This document shows, piece after piece, positions 9,514-24,099 of a DNA stretch of 64,000 nt. The notes under the pieces were generated by a model, which saw nothing but the letters and a program-made list of their open reading frames with translations, was not told where the DNA came from and did not search any database. This DNA is from Setoptus koraiensis (lineage: Eukaryota; Arthropoda): contig CM106585.1 of the NCBI GenBank assembly GCA_048013815.1, positions 5,890,001-5,954,000 on the forward strand. Direction: 5' to 3'. The translations under genes and the position numbers were made by a program. Each line of letters starts with the position of its first letter. Position 1 is the stretch's first letter.

Positions 9514-11987
9514 ATAAACGGTGCAACCTGCATACAATACCACTCGTCCTAATGATCCGCTGGCCGGCTAATCTGGGCGCCGATCTCACCTGAACGGTGA
9601 TCTGATTAGCCGATCGGCGACACGTCGAGTGCCATCGATGCCCGCTCGCTCGCCCCATTGCGCAAATAATAACGGATAAGGGATCTTTGCACGAGCTCAC
9701 TTTGTTTCGCTCGCCCGCGCTCCGACTGTCGCCGCCCGCCCGTCGCCGCCCGCCCGTCGCCGCTCGAATCCCGGGGGCCCCGGACCTCGCTCTGTCCCGT
9801 CCCTGACTCAGAGACTCTGAGGCGGCCACTGCCGCTGCCATTACCACTGCCCTGGCACACATTATAAAGTCGACGATGATTTTTTTACCTCTGGGCCCCA
9901 GAGTCTGGGGCCGTCATCGCGCCTGCCGGTACCCGATCGAGTTTATCGCCCGTCCGATCGCTCGCCGTCGCACGCCGGCCCGCGCTGCACAGCGGCCAAC
10001 GGCCATTGGCGCCACCGGCACCGCCGTGCCGCTGCCGGCGCCAGAGCGGGTCTGTCATAACCATAACAGGGTCGCCTCCATTCATTCAGTGCGGGCATCT
10101 CGGACGCAACCCGACCGGTGTTTGCGAGCTAACCTTCGCCATCCGCCGTGCGGGCGCCCGCCCGGCGCTACATCGGTCCGTCGCAATGCAATTACACGCA
10201 GGGCGTGTCAACGAGACGGACGGGGCGCGCTCGCTCAGCAGCACGTTGCATTATGATCATGGTCCGTCTTCGTTCTCCACGGTGCCGTGTGCGGTTGCTT
10301 GTGTCGGGCCCGGGTATGGCCGGCGCGCGTTCGCGGGCCCCATACAAACGGAGCAGACTGCGGGCCAGATATTGTGTGCTTCATTCTTCATTGTTTTGAG
10401 TGGGCCCAAAAGAACTTGAAATTGGTGTCGCTGTCGCCGCTTGTTTGTTGTTTTTTGTCGGGCCCATTTTGTCGGGCTTGCCGCTGCTTAATGGCCGCGG
10501 CCACGGTAAACCGCCGATATATCCGGCCCAGCCGCTGTCGTCGCGCCTATATGCCCGCCAGCACATGTCGCCTTAGCGCCTGACACGGGCACGTTAGTGC
10601 GCTCGGGCGGCCCCGCTGCGGACGGCGCGCACGCCCTGGGACAACCGGGCCGGCCGATGCCCCGTCGTGCGCCAAACACGAGAGCCGAGACTCTTGAAGA
10701 GTCGGCACTGTCGACCGCTCCGGCCCGCACAATGCCCCTAATTGCCCGTCTATTTTTGCACCATCTCCTTGGCATTCGCTCGCACTCTGGCCCCATCCGC
10801 TCGCATTCCCGCTCGCCGGGTCTGGCCGGGTCCGGCCGGGCCAGACGATCGCGCTCGGCCGACGGGCCCCAGCGAGCCGGCGCCCACGAGCGCGGCCCGA
10901 GCGCGGCCTGAGCGCGGCCAAGAACAAAACACAAATTGCGCACTCCGCCGAGCCATTTATATCATCGCGGGCCCGTCGTCGCTGGCGTTGTTCTTCTGCC
11001 GAGAGCCAAGATTGCGATCTGACTGTCGGATTCGCGCGACGCTCTCAGCGGCCAGCATATATATGTGGGGCCCCATATATATGTGTGTGTGTGTGTGCCA
11101 TGCAACTTGATATATATTCATATTCATCACTCTCGCGCTCGGCGCGCCTCGCTCACTTGATCTGGCGTCGACATCATCTAAAAGCGTCAAACTTGCACCA
11201 ACAAACACGGCCCCTCAACAACGCCCGGCGACACCCGCAACAGCGCTGCACTTAGATGAGAATTATCCCTCTTAGAATGGGGCCTCTCTCTTCTAATGGG
11301 CCCACCACTCGGTCTCTGTGTGTCGCCGCTGCGCGTCGCGCTATGCGGCCCGCGCCGGCCTATATGTGCGAGGGGCCCATGGCGAGGGCCCGTAGCGAGA
11401 GGCCCGTCGCGAGGAGCCGGGCGATTTACATTGAGCCGTCGGACGGTCGCGCGAGGGTGACATATATATTTGTGTGTGTGAGCGAGTTGGTTGTTGGCAA
11501 CCAGTTTTGCTCGAAATCTCCAAAGTTCAATTTGCGTTTCTGCGGCGCCACTGACCGATGCGAGCGCCAGTCTCCATTTCATCGCACTCGCCACACTCGC
11601 CTCGCTCGCCACGCTGGGCCCCTTGGAATCTGATACCCGTTGCGGCCCGGTCCAAGATGAAACCGGATCTGGGCGGCGGCGGCGGCCGCACTCACCTGTG
11701 TCGTCGGGCAAAGTGTGCGGCCGAACGGCGCACAATTAGTCTAGTGGCCGCACCGCGCTATTTGGGGGCGCTACGCCAATGGTGGCGGTTAGTTAAAAAA
11801 TCGGCCGCCACGCCGCGCATGGCGTATCTCTTGCATCGCTTATATCGGATATATTTTATGTTTTGAGCATGTCTTGGCCACAATCATCGGCCCCTGTCAC
11901 GCCGCGTCGATCGGGACGCGTCGACTCCACACGGGACACGGCCGTCGCTTTTCAGCTCCGCCGGGTCCCGTGTGGGGTCGTGCACCT

Positions 11988-12087
11988 GTACATGTACCCA
12001 TGCATGTACCCATACATGTGCCCTTATATGTACCCTTACATGTGCCCTTGCATGTGCCCTCATATGTGCCCTCACATGTGCCCATAA
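11988..12087. repeat. 12-bp tandem repeat
   Basis: About eight copies of CATGTACCCATA and variants. On the other strand this reads GGGTACATG, close to the GGGTAT-type arrays elsewhere in the window. Confidence 0.9.
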
Positions 12088-13085
12088 ATATGCTCGCGAC
12101 GACGGGTATATGCACACAAGACTCGGGCGACACGATGATGTGTGCGGGCGCTCGTTAGTCGGCCGACACGTTACGGCCAAGGCGAGTCTACGCGAGAGTT
12201 TATTTGAAGCGGAAGCGCGCCAGCGGAAGTGAGCGGAGCGGTCGATTATTGCGCGCCAGTTAACACCGCGACAACGCCGCGAGAAGGCGCCGCGAAGGGG
12301 CTCACGGTTACAAGAAGGCGCCGCAAAAGAGCGGTTATAAGACGGTTATGAGAATGCCCCTGAAGCGGGCCGAGATTGGGGCCGCCACCGGGCCGGCAAT
12401 AGTTAGCTGCGCCGGGGTAATGCATCGTGTCATGGCTTGTCTGACATTGTCATGTCGGTCGGCGCGGATCGGCCGAGCGGTTGTCGGTGTGACGGTATGT
12501 CGACGGTCGATTGGCGGCGCGACAGCGGCTCATTTGTTGCACTGCACGATACTTTTTTGCCGCTGCGCCCGCCAGCTTAATGAGGCCGGGCCGGGGGGCC
12601 AGTCTGAGCAGTCTAAGCAGGCGCGAGTCGCGGCAACCCGAGTCCGGGGGAGCCGCAACGGAGCGCGAATATTGCGCCATCGATCACACCTCAAGCAACA
12701 CTGACTCGCCCGTTTGTTGGGCGCTGCGGGCCGGGCCGGGCCGGCGCAATTGTTGTTGTTATTGTTATTAATTCAAATGATGGCCATCATTGTTCGGCTG
12801 GCCGCTTTGTTCGTTTCTCCATTTCCGTTTTAAAAGAAACTGCTTCCCCTCGGCGCGCTGTGTGTGCTGCGCGTGCTGTGGTGCGCAAGTCGGGGCCGAA
12901 ATGCCGCCGCTTCCAGTTGACGCCCTCGCGAAATCTCTGCCAATAGCGGCCGGATAAATCCGGCGAGCGCGCGCGTAACAGCGCTGATAGTAGCAGCGCT
13001 GCGTGTCGAAACTAGACGCGGCGCCGCTACTATCGGTCCGTATCGGTTCCGCTGACTGGCAACCGCCAACAGAAATCATTTACGT

Positions 13086-13150
13086 AACAATAACAGCAAC
13101 AACAGCAACAACAACAGCGACAACGGCAATAATAACAATAATAATAATAT
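13086..13150. repeat. CAA/CAG/AAT trinucleotide-rich tract
   Basis: Imperfect microsatellite of ACA, GCA and AAT triplets. Confidence 0.9.
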
Positions 13151-15725
13151 CGCTCGTTGCTGCGTGAGTGCAGCGGGGCCCCGACGAGCGGCCAGCGGCA
13201 CTTGCAGCGCCAGTGTTGCGCCACTCAAGTCGGCGCGCCGTTCCGGCGTTTGATTATTCTTTTTTGCCGACGGGCCGGCGGCCCGCGATCCGCTGCGAGC
13301 TCGGGCATTTTGGCCCCCTGTGCGCGAGGATCGGCCCGCCAGCCAGCCACTGTGTGCAATGAAAGCGCCAACAACAACAAATAAGACGTTCGGCTCGATA
13401 TTGTGCGAGGCCAGCGCCAGCGAGGCCAACTTAGAGGATATTATTTTAGTTAGCTATTTTCGTTATGACTAGTCAGGCGGCACAATCCGGCCTTTTGAAT
13501 GACAATTACCCCTCGTTGACGGCACCTATTACATTACGCGCTATACACAATATACCAATGACAATAGCATCGAGCAGCCAGACGAAACGAAGGTGCAAAG
13601 TAAACTCGCCCGACAATATGGCAGCCAAAAGAGCAGCAGACACCAAAAAGGGGCCCCATTTTATTTTTTTTTTCTTTTTGTTTTCTTTATTGACACCCCC
13701 ATGTCGCCATGATGTAACCCGGCGCCACGCATTGCGTAATACTGTGACGCAAGCGCCACGCATTGCGCAATCATGGCCCCACTGGATCCGTGGGGCGCCG
13801 TGCAACGGATTGTGTCAAAGGTTATTTAATCCGCGTTGCGCGCGTTCTTAAGAACAAAGCGACAATGACACGGAATTTACAACCGTAACCAATGGATTGG
13901 ATCCAATGGATGAGCCGTGTCATGCGTTGGCTGGCGAGCGCGGCCACAAGCCGGCTTTTGCCGCTTTTGCCGGGGCCCTCGTCGCCTCTTGACTTCGTTG
14001 AGAGCCCGACCGGCCGCGCACGCCCCCCTTTTCGAGACACATTCTGACAGAATGATTCTAGCGCCCGCGAGAGAGGAATTTTGAGCTCACGAGCATTCGT
14101 GACGATGAATGCAACGATGCAACGGGCCTCTCGTTCGCAGCAACGACGACTCGACAGTTTGGTTTGTGAAAAAATGATATCACAGTCGCCGCAAGAGTTG
14201 ATATCGCGCTCGCCGGCGGAAATGATATTACGGCGGATAAACCAGCCGCATTTATCCGTTGGGGGCTAATCCATCGCCAGCTCTAACGGCTGTCTGCCTG
14301 TCTCTGTTCAGCGCAGTGTGTGGATCTTCGGTTGCGACTCGGGTTTGTTTGCCTCTTTGTTTGCGCTGCCGGACTTTTCGGGGGTCGTTAGACCTCCGAA
14401 AAGATTGCCCGAAAAGATGCGGCGATATTCAAGCTCGGATAGCACGGCAAGCGGGTCGTTTTTGGCGTCGAGTGTCGCCGTCGCTGGGGCCACTCGATCT
14501 TGTTTCACGCATTCACAAGCAAATATATGGTAGCCAGCATCACGACTGGACAACTCGACTGGCGACATTTCAAGCGGCTCACACAACTGAACTGAATGGA
14601 TCAGTTGCTTGCAAATCCATGCGTGAATGTCACAAAGAAGCGGCCCAGAAAAAAAAAATAATCGACGCTCGCGCGAATTCTCTCTTCGATCGATATTGGC
14701 CGAGCGAGTGGTCATGTCGAGTCGACCATTCGCTTGATTGACACACGCTATAATTTGGGGCCCCATGGAGACGTGATGACGGTCGCATAATAAGCGGTGC
14801 AGTCGCACAATGGAGCAGCGGGCCACTTGACGCGCGACAAGCTCGTCGTGGTCAGTTTGTTGGTCAGTTATGGTCAGCTCATAGTTGAACAAGTGCCAGT
14901 GATTGCGTCATCGCAAGGGGGCCCATACACGCTTATTACACGCAACGCTTGTTAGTAATACTTTTGTTTAGGGTAGCCGGCCGCCGATAGCTCTAGTTGG
15001 TAGTGATGACGCAAGGGACGAGAGCTGACGCAATTCATCGATCGAGTAACGGTGATAATAATTACGTCAGTGGTCAGCTGGCATCGTGTAGACTGGTTGT
15101 AATGAGTGGAAAAAGTTGACAAATAACGAGCAAATTAATTGCCAGCTCTGTGCCGCTTGCAACCGGTCAATAATAACTGCAACCAGTTAATAATGAGTGC
15201 AATTTCCACAGCAAATAACATTTATGTCCATGTAATACGCATGTGTCGACATGTAATCGGCATCCTGTCGGCCATATATCGGCCTGCATCGCGGCATGCA
15301 TTGCGGGCAACTGCCAGCGGCTTGTCATGAAATCATTACGCAACAAGCGCCCTCTTTCACCTGTTTTTTCGCCACTGTGATTGCCGCCGAGCCGTCCGCT
15401 GAGCTGTCCGCTGACCCGTCCGCTGAGCCCGACACACAGGCGAGCCGGGCGATGGTCAGCGACTGGCCAGACCAGACCGCACTAATGAGGAGACAATGAT
15501 GTTGTTGTCCAGGCAAGGAATGTGTTTGTGTGATCCAACAGCGCTGCTCGGTGCGTACGTGACCGGGCGCTGATTGGGGGCGCCCGGCGATCGTCCAGAT
15601 CGGGGCCCCAATCCAGACTAATCTGTTGTGTGTTGCAACAGCCAGCCAGCCAGCCGACGCAACAACACGGCACAACCGACACCCTCGATCCGCTGCCGTT
15701 GTTGTCGCCGGCGCTGTTGTTGTCG

Positions 15726-15804
15726 CTCGGTTGCAACAACGACAACAGCAACAACGGCAGCGCCAACGACGACAGCGACAACGACAACGCCAACAGCGAC
15801 ATTA
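15726..15804. repeat. CAA-rich imperfect microsatellite
   Basis: Mixed CAA, CGA and CAG triplets ending at a TTACGTAA palindrome. Confidence 0.85.
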
Positions 15805-15850
15805 CGTAACAACAGCGTTGATTATACACAGCGCGTCGCACGCGGTGCAT

Positions 15851-15899
15851 GGGGCCGCTTGTTTGGGGCCGCTTGTTTGGGGCCGCTTGTTTGGGGCCG
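15851..15899. repeat. 14-bp tandem repeat
   Basis: About three and a half copies of GGGGCCGCTTGTTT. Confidence 0.9.
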
Positions 15900-16568
15900 G
15901 CGCCGAGACGCGGGGCCCGCCTGCTAATGGCTCTGATTATCTTGATTGCCGTCGGTGCCCCTCGCTGGCCCGTCGCTGGCCCCGGTAACTAGATGGTGAG
16001 CAAACACAACCGTGCCATATATGTTAACAGTTTCGCAGTTTGCGACTTTTGGCCCCAGGCGCCGTCGTGTCCCGTCGGCCTCGCTGCCGAGGCGCACTGA
16101 GGGCGCTGCTCGGCGGCGTTTTGTTTCGCGTCGCCCCAAAGTTGTGTTGTCACACACACACACACAGTTGCAGACAAACATACAAACATGGGCCAACTTG
16201 TAATCATAATCATCAATCTGAGCGCTTGCGAGGCGCTCCGGCCCTGGACCCCGCGTGGGCCCCAAAATTGGTTGCATTTTGCGCAGACGGCGCTGCCAAA
16301 GTGTCAACACCTCACTCACGAGTCTACCTAAAACACGGCACAACGAGCGGCCCGCCAGCCAGCCCAATCGGTTCGGGGCCATGTCCTTCTGCCGGCCAGG
16401 GCCCCCATCCAAATAGACTCCGTCGGAGTATAACTGGGGCCCCACTCGATGCTGCGCCAGTTATTTCGGGCCCCCATAGAGCTGCCGTCGTATGGGTGCT
16501 GGCGCGCATATTTGCCATATGCGCGCCACGAAAGACACACAATGGCCGACAGGGGCGCAACCGGCAGC

Positions 16569-16660
16569 AATAACGCGAGCCCCGTTTGTAATAACGCGAG
16601 CCCCACTTGCGATAACGCGAGCTGCGTTTGTGATAACGCGAGCCCCATTTGTAATAATGC
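16569..16660. repeat. About 21-bp tandem repeat
   Basis: Four copies of a unit starting ATAACGCGAGCCCC, with variable ends. Confidence 0.9.
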
Positions 16661-17369
16661 GCGCGCAAAAAATGACACAACAAACAGCAATTTAATTATG
16701 TCTCATTTGCATCTATTGCCACGAGTGCCACGGGTGAGGGCTGCCAATGAGGCTCATGAATGAGCGACGACAAACAGTTTCGATGCAAACTGCACGCGCT
16801 GCCATGTAAAACGCACGCAGTTTTAATTTTTGCCGCTCGTTTGAATGCGACGGCTCGCCCAATTAAAACAAGCGGCGGCGGCGACGCCACCAGCCACTTC
16901 CGGTCTAATTTAGCGCGTGTCACATTGGCGAGCGCGCAATCACTCCACGCGTTGGCTCGTGGCGAGTCGCTGTCGCAACATATATCACTCAGTATACACA
17001 ATCGAGACCCAGCGATAGTCGCGAGAGGCCCAACTGGATTTGCCGCAATATATAATGATATAATGGTGGAAAGTGGTCAAAATTTTCGTGCGAGCAAATT
17101 GTGGCAAATCGCATTACGCGTGTTGTGTGGCTCGCCTCATTGATTGATATCGGTCGCACGTACTGCGCGTGCTAATTCACTTAAACACACACACACCGTT
17201 TGTGACAAACAACAAACGACGGCACGTTCGCAGAGGCGCGCCAGCACGCGCACCCGAGCCACTTCCGGTGCGATATTAGCGGATTAGCGGAGTGTTTGTT
17301 TGTTCGAGCCTTTTCTGCTGCTTTTCACTCTATCTAATTATTTCGGCCTGGCCCTGGCGAGTTGCGCGT

Positions 17370-17473
17370 CGCAACAACCGGTGCCAACAACCAACAACAG
17401 CCAACAACCAACAACATCCAGCAACAACCGACAGCCAGCAACAACCAACAGCCAGCAACAACCAACAGCCAAC
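17370..17473. repeat. CAACAACCAACAGC-type repeat tract
   Basis: Imperfect CAA/CCA/CAG low-complexity DNA. The Thr/Asn/Gln-rich frames across it are composition artefacts. Confidence 0.85.
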
Positions 17474-17894
17474 CGCATGTGCGTGCGTGTGTGTGTGTGC
17501 GTCGAAAGAGCGATGCAAACATCCGGCGGCGGACGCGGGCTCACCTGGTCGCATCAATCAGGCTGGCGGACGGGCGGGCGTACAAACGCGGCGCGTTGCT
17601 TGTCGGGCCTGTTTTTTCAGGCCGGCCCGTCAGTTTTGGTTGGCGCTGGCTGGTCGCGTTACACGACACTCGTCTCGTTAGGCCGCCCAGCGCCAGTTAG
17701 GCCGCCCGCCCGCCTAACGGGCGCTAACTGATTAATTGATAGATCCCATTTGGGCTCCCCCACTGAAATAAATGGGCAAATTGGCGCGTGTTGGCGCTGT
17801 CGCCAATGGGCGACGCACGACAAGCGCGACCGTCATGACTTTGCAGCGGCTCTTACGTAACGACGACGCGCCCGCAGTCAATGATTAATTACAG

Positions 17895-17921
17895 ATTGTG
17901 TGTGTGTGTGTGTGTGTGTGT
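17895..17921. repeat. (GT)n microsatellite
   Basis: About 13 GT units. Confidence 0.9.
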
Positions 17922-19485
17922 CTGCCGGGCCCCAACACACAGCAGCAGCAGCAGCGTAACGTTACATTGACGAATAAATATTTTTTATGCTCGCTCGCTG
18001 TTGTCGTCGTCGTGTCAGCCAGACAACGCGCCAGCCAGCGAGACAAAAGCAATGACAGTGTGTGTGTGTGTATGTTATTACGTAACACATTGTGCGCCCT
18101 CTACAATGATTAATTCCAGAACGTTGACATCAATTAGCCTTTGGCTGCGGCCATTTGAAATGTCAAACGCGCCTCTTGTCGCGCCGCCACACACACGCTA
18201 CACACAACGCGTGGACGCCATTCTTTTGGGGCCCCGATTGGGCCCCAGTCACGGCAAAAACTCGGCGGAATTTAGGCGCCGCCCTGCTCGTGAGGCTGTT
18301 AGACTCACTAACAGTTAGAGTATTTGTGGCGCTGTCAGGTAGCTAGAGTAATTGGCAAAGTCAGCAAAATAACAACAACGACAACGACAACAACAACAAC
18401 AACTACAACAACGCATTTGCATCGCTGCTATTCACCTGAGCGCCGCCACTCCGCCAGCCACAACCAACGGCTGGCTCGCCCAAGCCACAGGGCCTCGGGC
18501 CTCGCCAGGGGTCACTGGCTGGCTGCTCGTGGGCCCGAAACGAGCACACGCAGCAAGCCAGAGGTGTCGCGAGAGGAGCTGCCAATTATGAGCCAATTAT
18601 CGTTGCTTATCATTATCATAAACACATTATCAGTTTAGTGATACAATGTGCGCCAAGCTCACTCATTCCAATGCGCTGCAAATATCCATTTTATCGCAGC
18701 ACATTTTGTACATTTTGTTGGCTCACACACGGGCCTCGTATAATACATATACAATACATATATATTTGTTATCATGGCGTCAGCATGATAAAAAACAGGC
18801 CCCACTGTCGGTGATAGCGGCGCGTAAGCCGCTTATTTCGAACATTTTCATTCATTCGAAACTTTTGGCCCGAAAGGGATAAAATTTTTTTATCATAACA
18901 CGATTTGATATTTGTGCGACAGTTTGGTATTTGCGTCGGGCTGATTGCGCTTATTAGTGCCGCTCGAATTGAGCACTGGATAACACACATACTCTAGATA
19001 CTGGATAATAAACGATATGAATATTGCGATAAAGTCGAAATTGAATCGCAACCTGCCAGACTCTGCCAGCCAGAGCCTTTTCAGCATGCTGATCGTCGGC
19101 TGCTGGCGGATAAACTTATCCGCGACAAGTTGTGCCGATCAACCGATATCTGGCATCAGAGATATTGATTTGAAATTTGATTTGGCGCCAAATTGGCCGC
19201 CTTTTTGCTGGCTCTTTTTGTCTTTTGGGCCTCATTTGACTCAAATGATTTGAGTACGGGATGCACAGGATATAACCAATGATATACTTCACATTACGTC
19301 ACTTGATGATTGCCGTTTGTGATGGTGCCACTTGCTGGATTGAGCTCAGTTTAGCAGCTAGCTGATGGGGCCGCTAGAACTAGCTGATGGCCACTACAAC
19401 TAGATGACAGCCAGCGACAGAGAGATGAACGGGCGAGCACTTGTAACGAGTTATGTAACTGCATTTTGTGTATCATATATACTGC

Positions 19486-19550
19486 GGGTATTTACTGCGG
19501 GTATTTACTGCGGGTACATATTGCGGGGATATGTTGCGGGTACATGTTGT
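19486..19550. repeat. 14-bp tandem repeat
   Basis: Three clear copies of ACTGCGGGTATTT and decayed copies with GCGGGTACATGTT. It again contains GGGTA. Confidence 0.85.
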
Positions 19551-21983
19551 GGCAGATAATAACAGCGGCAATAAACGTGAAGAGGCCCAGTGAAGAGATA
19601 AAATTTTTCCAACGACTTGGCTGGCTGGCTATGCGTGTTATGTAATCGCGGCATGAATCAGTTCGTATGAACGTGTCGGTCAGTGGTGGCAGTGGCGAGT
19701 TGCGACCGTCGGCCGGGCCTCAATCGGCCGGCCCGGCGGTAGTTGTAAATTCAACTCTGACCACCCCACGTAATGGGCCCCTCACACTCGCCAGTCGGTG
19801 GCGTGACATGGCCACATCACGGCCATACAGTCACCGCCAGTTGGCGCCCATACCGAGGCCATTTATTAGTTGCGTATTGGCTTGTACGACACACACACAA
19901 GTATGTGTGCCAGCTTGCAAATAGCCGGGCCCCATTTAAATCGGCCCGCTAAATGTTAAATGTTGGCACTCGCTTGCGCTTTTCGGGCCCCTCTCTGGCA
20001 ACCGGAGTCTGGCTGGCTCAAAAGCCGGCCAGCGCGCGTCTCTGGGGCCCGCTCGATCTCTGTCAATAATTTATCTATTCATCTATCTATCGTCGGCGCT
20101 GCTCGGCGGCCATATATAGAGGGCTCTTTTTATATTTTATTTTATGTTTCCTCGGCGCGCTCGGCGCGCTCGCCACGCTCGCCAAGCCCGCGATCCGCGT
20201 CTGTCCGCGTGCCATCGCGCCAACCGCCTCTGCCCGCGCCAACCGCTTCTGCCCGCGCCTGTCCGCCACTCATCTACGCGCGACCCGTGGCAAGCGCGCC
20301 GCGACGAGCCGGCTCGCAAACTTGGCGCTCGGCCCGGGTGCCACTGTCGAGAAATCAAGCAATCGATCTAATTCAGATTCAAGTTTCATCGCTTCTCTTT
20401 TTACCACCACTTCTGCTCGACTTTTGTTTGGATGGGGCCATCGCTCCCGCTCGGCACCCGGCTCGCTGTGTGCCGAGCGCTGTGCCGACCCGCTAAAACT
20501 AAACGCCTGTGTCGCCCGATCATCCATCAAGCCGCAGCAATTTGGCAGTTGCTCGTCGAGCGGCCACTTTGGCTCGCCAAGCTGTCCGCCGACACGGTGC
20601 GGGCCGGCGGCCGCGCAACGCCGGCCGCCGTGTCGGGCCGGCCAGTGTGCGACTTCGGGCCGACATGTGGCAACTCCGAGAAACAAAACGTCGCCCCTTT
20701 TTCGCAAACAATTTCGGCCTCCGCGCTCGCCTCCGCCGCCTCGTGGCGCTGATTATCGTCGATGGGCCCCACATTGCGATAATCAACACTACAAACGATG
20801 GCCATTCGCGTGAGCAGCTCGCCAGTTACGCTCCCTGGCCATTACGCAATTTTGTGCCGTGTACGCACAATGCGGCGCCCAATCGTGCGCCGCTCGGCGG
20901 GGGCGGCGCAAGCGGGCCCCAGTTGATTGGTGCGGCGCCACGCGTCAAGTGGATGCGATTCGCATCATGCGAAATATTTCAAATTGGCGCAAACGGCGCG
21001 ACAAAACACAACAACCGCTGGACGACAACAACAACAACCGCTGTACAACAAAGACAGCGGAATATCCTCGGATAATTTACCTGGCGCAAATTATCTGGAT
21101 ATTCGGCGTGTCGCGCTGGCGAGCTTGCTGTGTGTCGGTCGCGACTCGCGAGCGGACTGTCGGCGCTCGCCGCGAGGTGGCTTGTTGGCTTGCTGCTTAT
21201 GGCCGACAAGCACGCGATTTGTGAAGGCTCTTAGCTGAGAGAGTGTGCTGCGACAGGGGCCCCTTTCGCAGCAAACCGTTCACAGGCACAAAGCGTGGCG
21301 TAACCTGTCCGCCGGCAGCGCCATATCTCATCGGCCCGCGGGATCGCGGCGAGAATTGCCGCGAATTGCACCTGCCAGCCCGGCGGGCCGTCATCAACGG
21401 CAACAACTGGCCATATATCATTGCGCGCACGACCAGTAGGGGCGACACCGTTACTTAACTGGACGCACCCGACGCCGGGGACAGCGCGCGCCGCGCGGGT
21501 AATGGCGGCCAGTGGCGGGCGATAGCGTATAGAAGCGGATAATAGGGGCCGCTTCGCCCGCCCGATGTGGGCCCGGCGCAATTTTAAAATTTGCCAATTT
21601 TCGCCAAACTCGCAAGCCTCTTGCGCTCGTGACGCGTCCGCAATCGGGCGCCCTTCGGGCGACTGTGCTCCCGACCGGCCCGCGCCCGCTCTCGTCCGTA
21701 TCTCTCCGGGCTTCGCCCGGTGCGTTTCTGCGTGTGTCCTCTCGGCTGAATTGGATTTTGGGCAATTTTCGCCACGGCTCTCGTGCCACTCCAATGGAAA
21801 ATGGCAAGCTCATCCGCCAGGTACGTGCTTGTCAGATGAGCGTCGGTGCCGGACGAAGCCGTGCGGTCCGCGCCGTTTCTGTGCCTAATGGATCGGCCGT
21901 TTGTTGGCGCGGGCTGTTGGCGGGACCGCGCGCGCCAATAGCCCGCGTGCGGCACGCGCCGGCAACAATCGCGGCCCGCCTGA

Positions 21984-22064
21984 CGAGCGGCCGGCTTGTC
22001 GAGCGGCCGGCTTGTCGAGCGGCCGGCTTGTCGAGCGGCCGGCTTGTCGAGCGGGCCGCTTGTC
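21984..22064. repeat. 16-bp minisatellite
   Basis: Five copies of GAGCGGCCGGCTTGTC, the last one varied. Confidence 0.95.
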
Positions 22065-22484
22065 GCACGGGCCTCAATTTGCCGATTCGGGACCATATCT
22101 CACTGGCAGGCGCCAGTGTAACCGTATGGCGACAACTGGGCCCTGTGACCCGGCGGGCCCGTACGCGCTAACGAGGGCAGCGGCACACACACTCAAGTGG
22201 CAAACAACGACGGGACAACCGGATAAACATGCGGCGGATAAAAACTAAAACTGCGGCCTGTCCCATTGTGTAATGGGGCCCATTTTTCATCTGAGCAAGA
22301 CTTTTGAGTGCGGCCATATGGTGGGCACTTAATCATTGCAGGTTGCAACCATTGATCAGCGCGCAGCCATTGGCTGTTAAATGAGGCCGCTCACGTTGCG
22401 CCTCGTCATGCTGGCGCTCATTTGAATAGATCACCTAGCGGTCGTGTGTTGGTTGTTGGCATTAGCCGGGCATTAGTGCGCCCG

Positions 22485-22486
22485 CC

Positions 22487-22527
<41 letters not shown>

Positions 22528-22528
22528 C
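22485..22528. repeat. (CAA)n microsatellite
   Basis: About 14 uninterrupted CAA units, the purest triplet tract in the window. Confidence 0.95.
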
Positions 22529-22931
22529 TACAAGTTTATTTGAGCACTTAATAGTATGTGAGTCGCGTTCATTGGCCCGGCGAACGGGGCCCCAGAAGCC
22601 GCCGAGCCGGCCGACAAACAACGGTCTCGCTTGTTAAACGTTGAAGCGTGTGCTGCGCGTCGCAGCGCACAGTGTGCGGCCCAGCGAATGGGGCCCCACA
22701 AAACGTCGGGCTCACACAACGTCGGGCCCCGCACAGCGTCCGGCCCCACATGCACGGTTACATAACGCAATACGTATAACGGCACGGCTGGCAAGCCGGC
22801 GTGTTTGCACGTGATCTCAATTGCCACTTAACGTTTGTGTGTCGCGCTGACTTATCGCGCGTACGTGCTAATCTCATCATTGTGTGCTGCCGCTGTGTAT
22901 CATAATACCATAATGGGGCCCAAACAAAATA

Positions 22932-22976
22932 ACGTTGTCGTTGTTGTTGTTGTTGTCGTTGTTGTTGTTGCTGTCA
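22932..22976. repeat. (GTT)n imperfect microsatellite
   Basis: GTT units interrupted by GTC. Confidence 0.9.
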
Positions 22977-23061
22977 GTTGACACAGCAGTCACCATGTCA
23001 AACAAGCCGACGACGGACATTCAGCGGTTACATAATGACATGCTCTTATCATTGATTAACT

Positions 23062-23085
23062 GTCTCTCTCTCTCTCTCTCTCTCT
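23062..23085. repeat. (CT)n microsatellite
   Basis: About 11-12 CT units. Confidence 0.9.
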
Positions 23086-24099
23086 ATGATTATGATATCA
23101 CAAGCACGCCAACTGGCGGCCATTGTCGTCTGCTGGGGGCCGCCGCACGAGACAACTGTCATCTTTTGTCGTCGTTTCGCGACCCCAGTTGGCCGCTAGG
23201 GGCTCGAAACTGTGCAACTGCCGCCAGGGGGCCGAGGCGGCCGCCAGGGGGGCAGAAATAGCCGCTAAGACTCCTATCATAGGCGGCCGGTCGAGTGGGC
23301 GGGTTGTGTTGGTTTTGCAGGCCGCTGCCAGTTGCCGGATGGCCGGTCAGTTTGCTGCTGGTCAGCTATCGATTGTAGTTTTGCAAAGCTTACTTTTGCG
23401 AAGCTATAAGTAGTTTTGCAAGTGTGAACTATAGGCCCGCCAGTGGCCACCGGCCCGCTGCTTGATTTTGTTCCGCACCCGCTTCCGCTCGGGTGAGAAG
23501 TGGGCCAGAATACAGCGGCAGGCGGGCATAGAGAGGCCAGGCAAGGATGAGAGCGGCAGCACGGAGGCGCGGACAAACGAATCGATTTGCATAGGTATTA
23601 AGTAGGGCCCCAGCTATGCAACTGTCGACAAAACAGCCGGGCGACAACGGCACCATACCGATATTGGCACCGGTCCAATGTCGTCGGGCAATGTTGACAA
23701 CAACAACAACACGCCAAAATCAGGGTGCACTTGTCAACTCGTCAAGCTGTGCCTCGTCAGCCATATCATGGGCATTATTTATTCATTTAATATTATCCGG
23801 CAACACACCGGCCGCTTGTTACCTGTGCGCATGGGGGCCCCTCGTGGGGCCGCTGCATTAACGCGCGCCCCATTAGGGCAGCGAGCGCACGCGGGCCCCA
23901 GCGGGCGAGAGCTCGCTGCGAGCTGGCGCCAGTTGACGGTCGCAACGGGGCATCTCGCGGCCAGATTTTCAATGAATTCTCTGTCTGCTTCCATTTCATC
24001 TTTGTCGCCGTGTGTCGCGCCAATTAGATTATGGCTTTGTTACAACGGGCCCGTTCGGGTCGCGCGGCCTCGAGAGGCCGCACCCCCGGATTCTCCGGA

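Noticed and set aside
15726-15804. Possible CRISPR-like or regulatory array in CAA/CGA tracts
   Set aside because: Simple imperfect triplet repeats with no spacer structure.
21565-21820. Open frame ending at a CAG/GTACGT donor, considered as Ig1
   Set aside because: One short stretch looked vaguely Ig-like, but the strands and spacing do not fit and no acceptor is convincing.
21584-22096. Minus-strand frame with DKPAARQAGRSTSRP repeats
   Set aside because: It translates the 16-bp minisatellite at 21984-22064.
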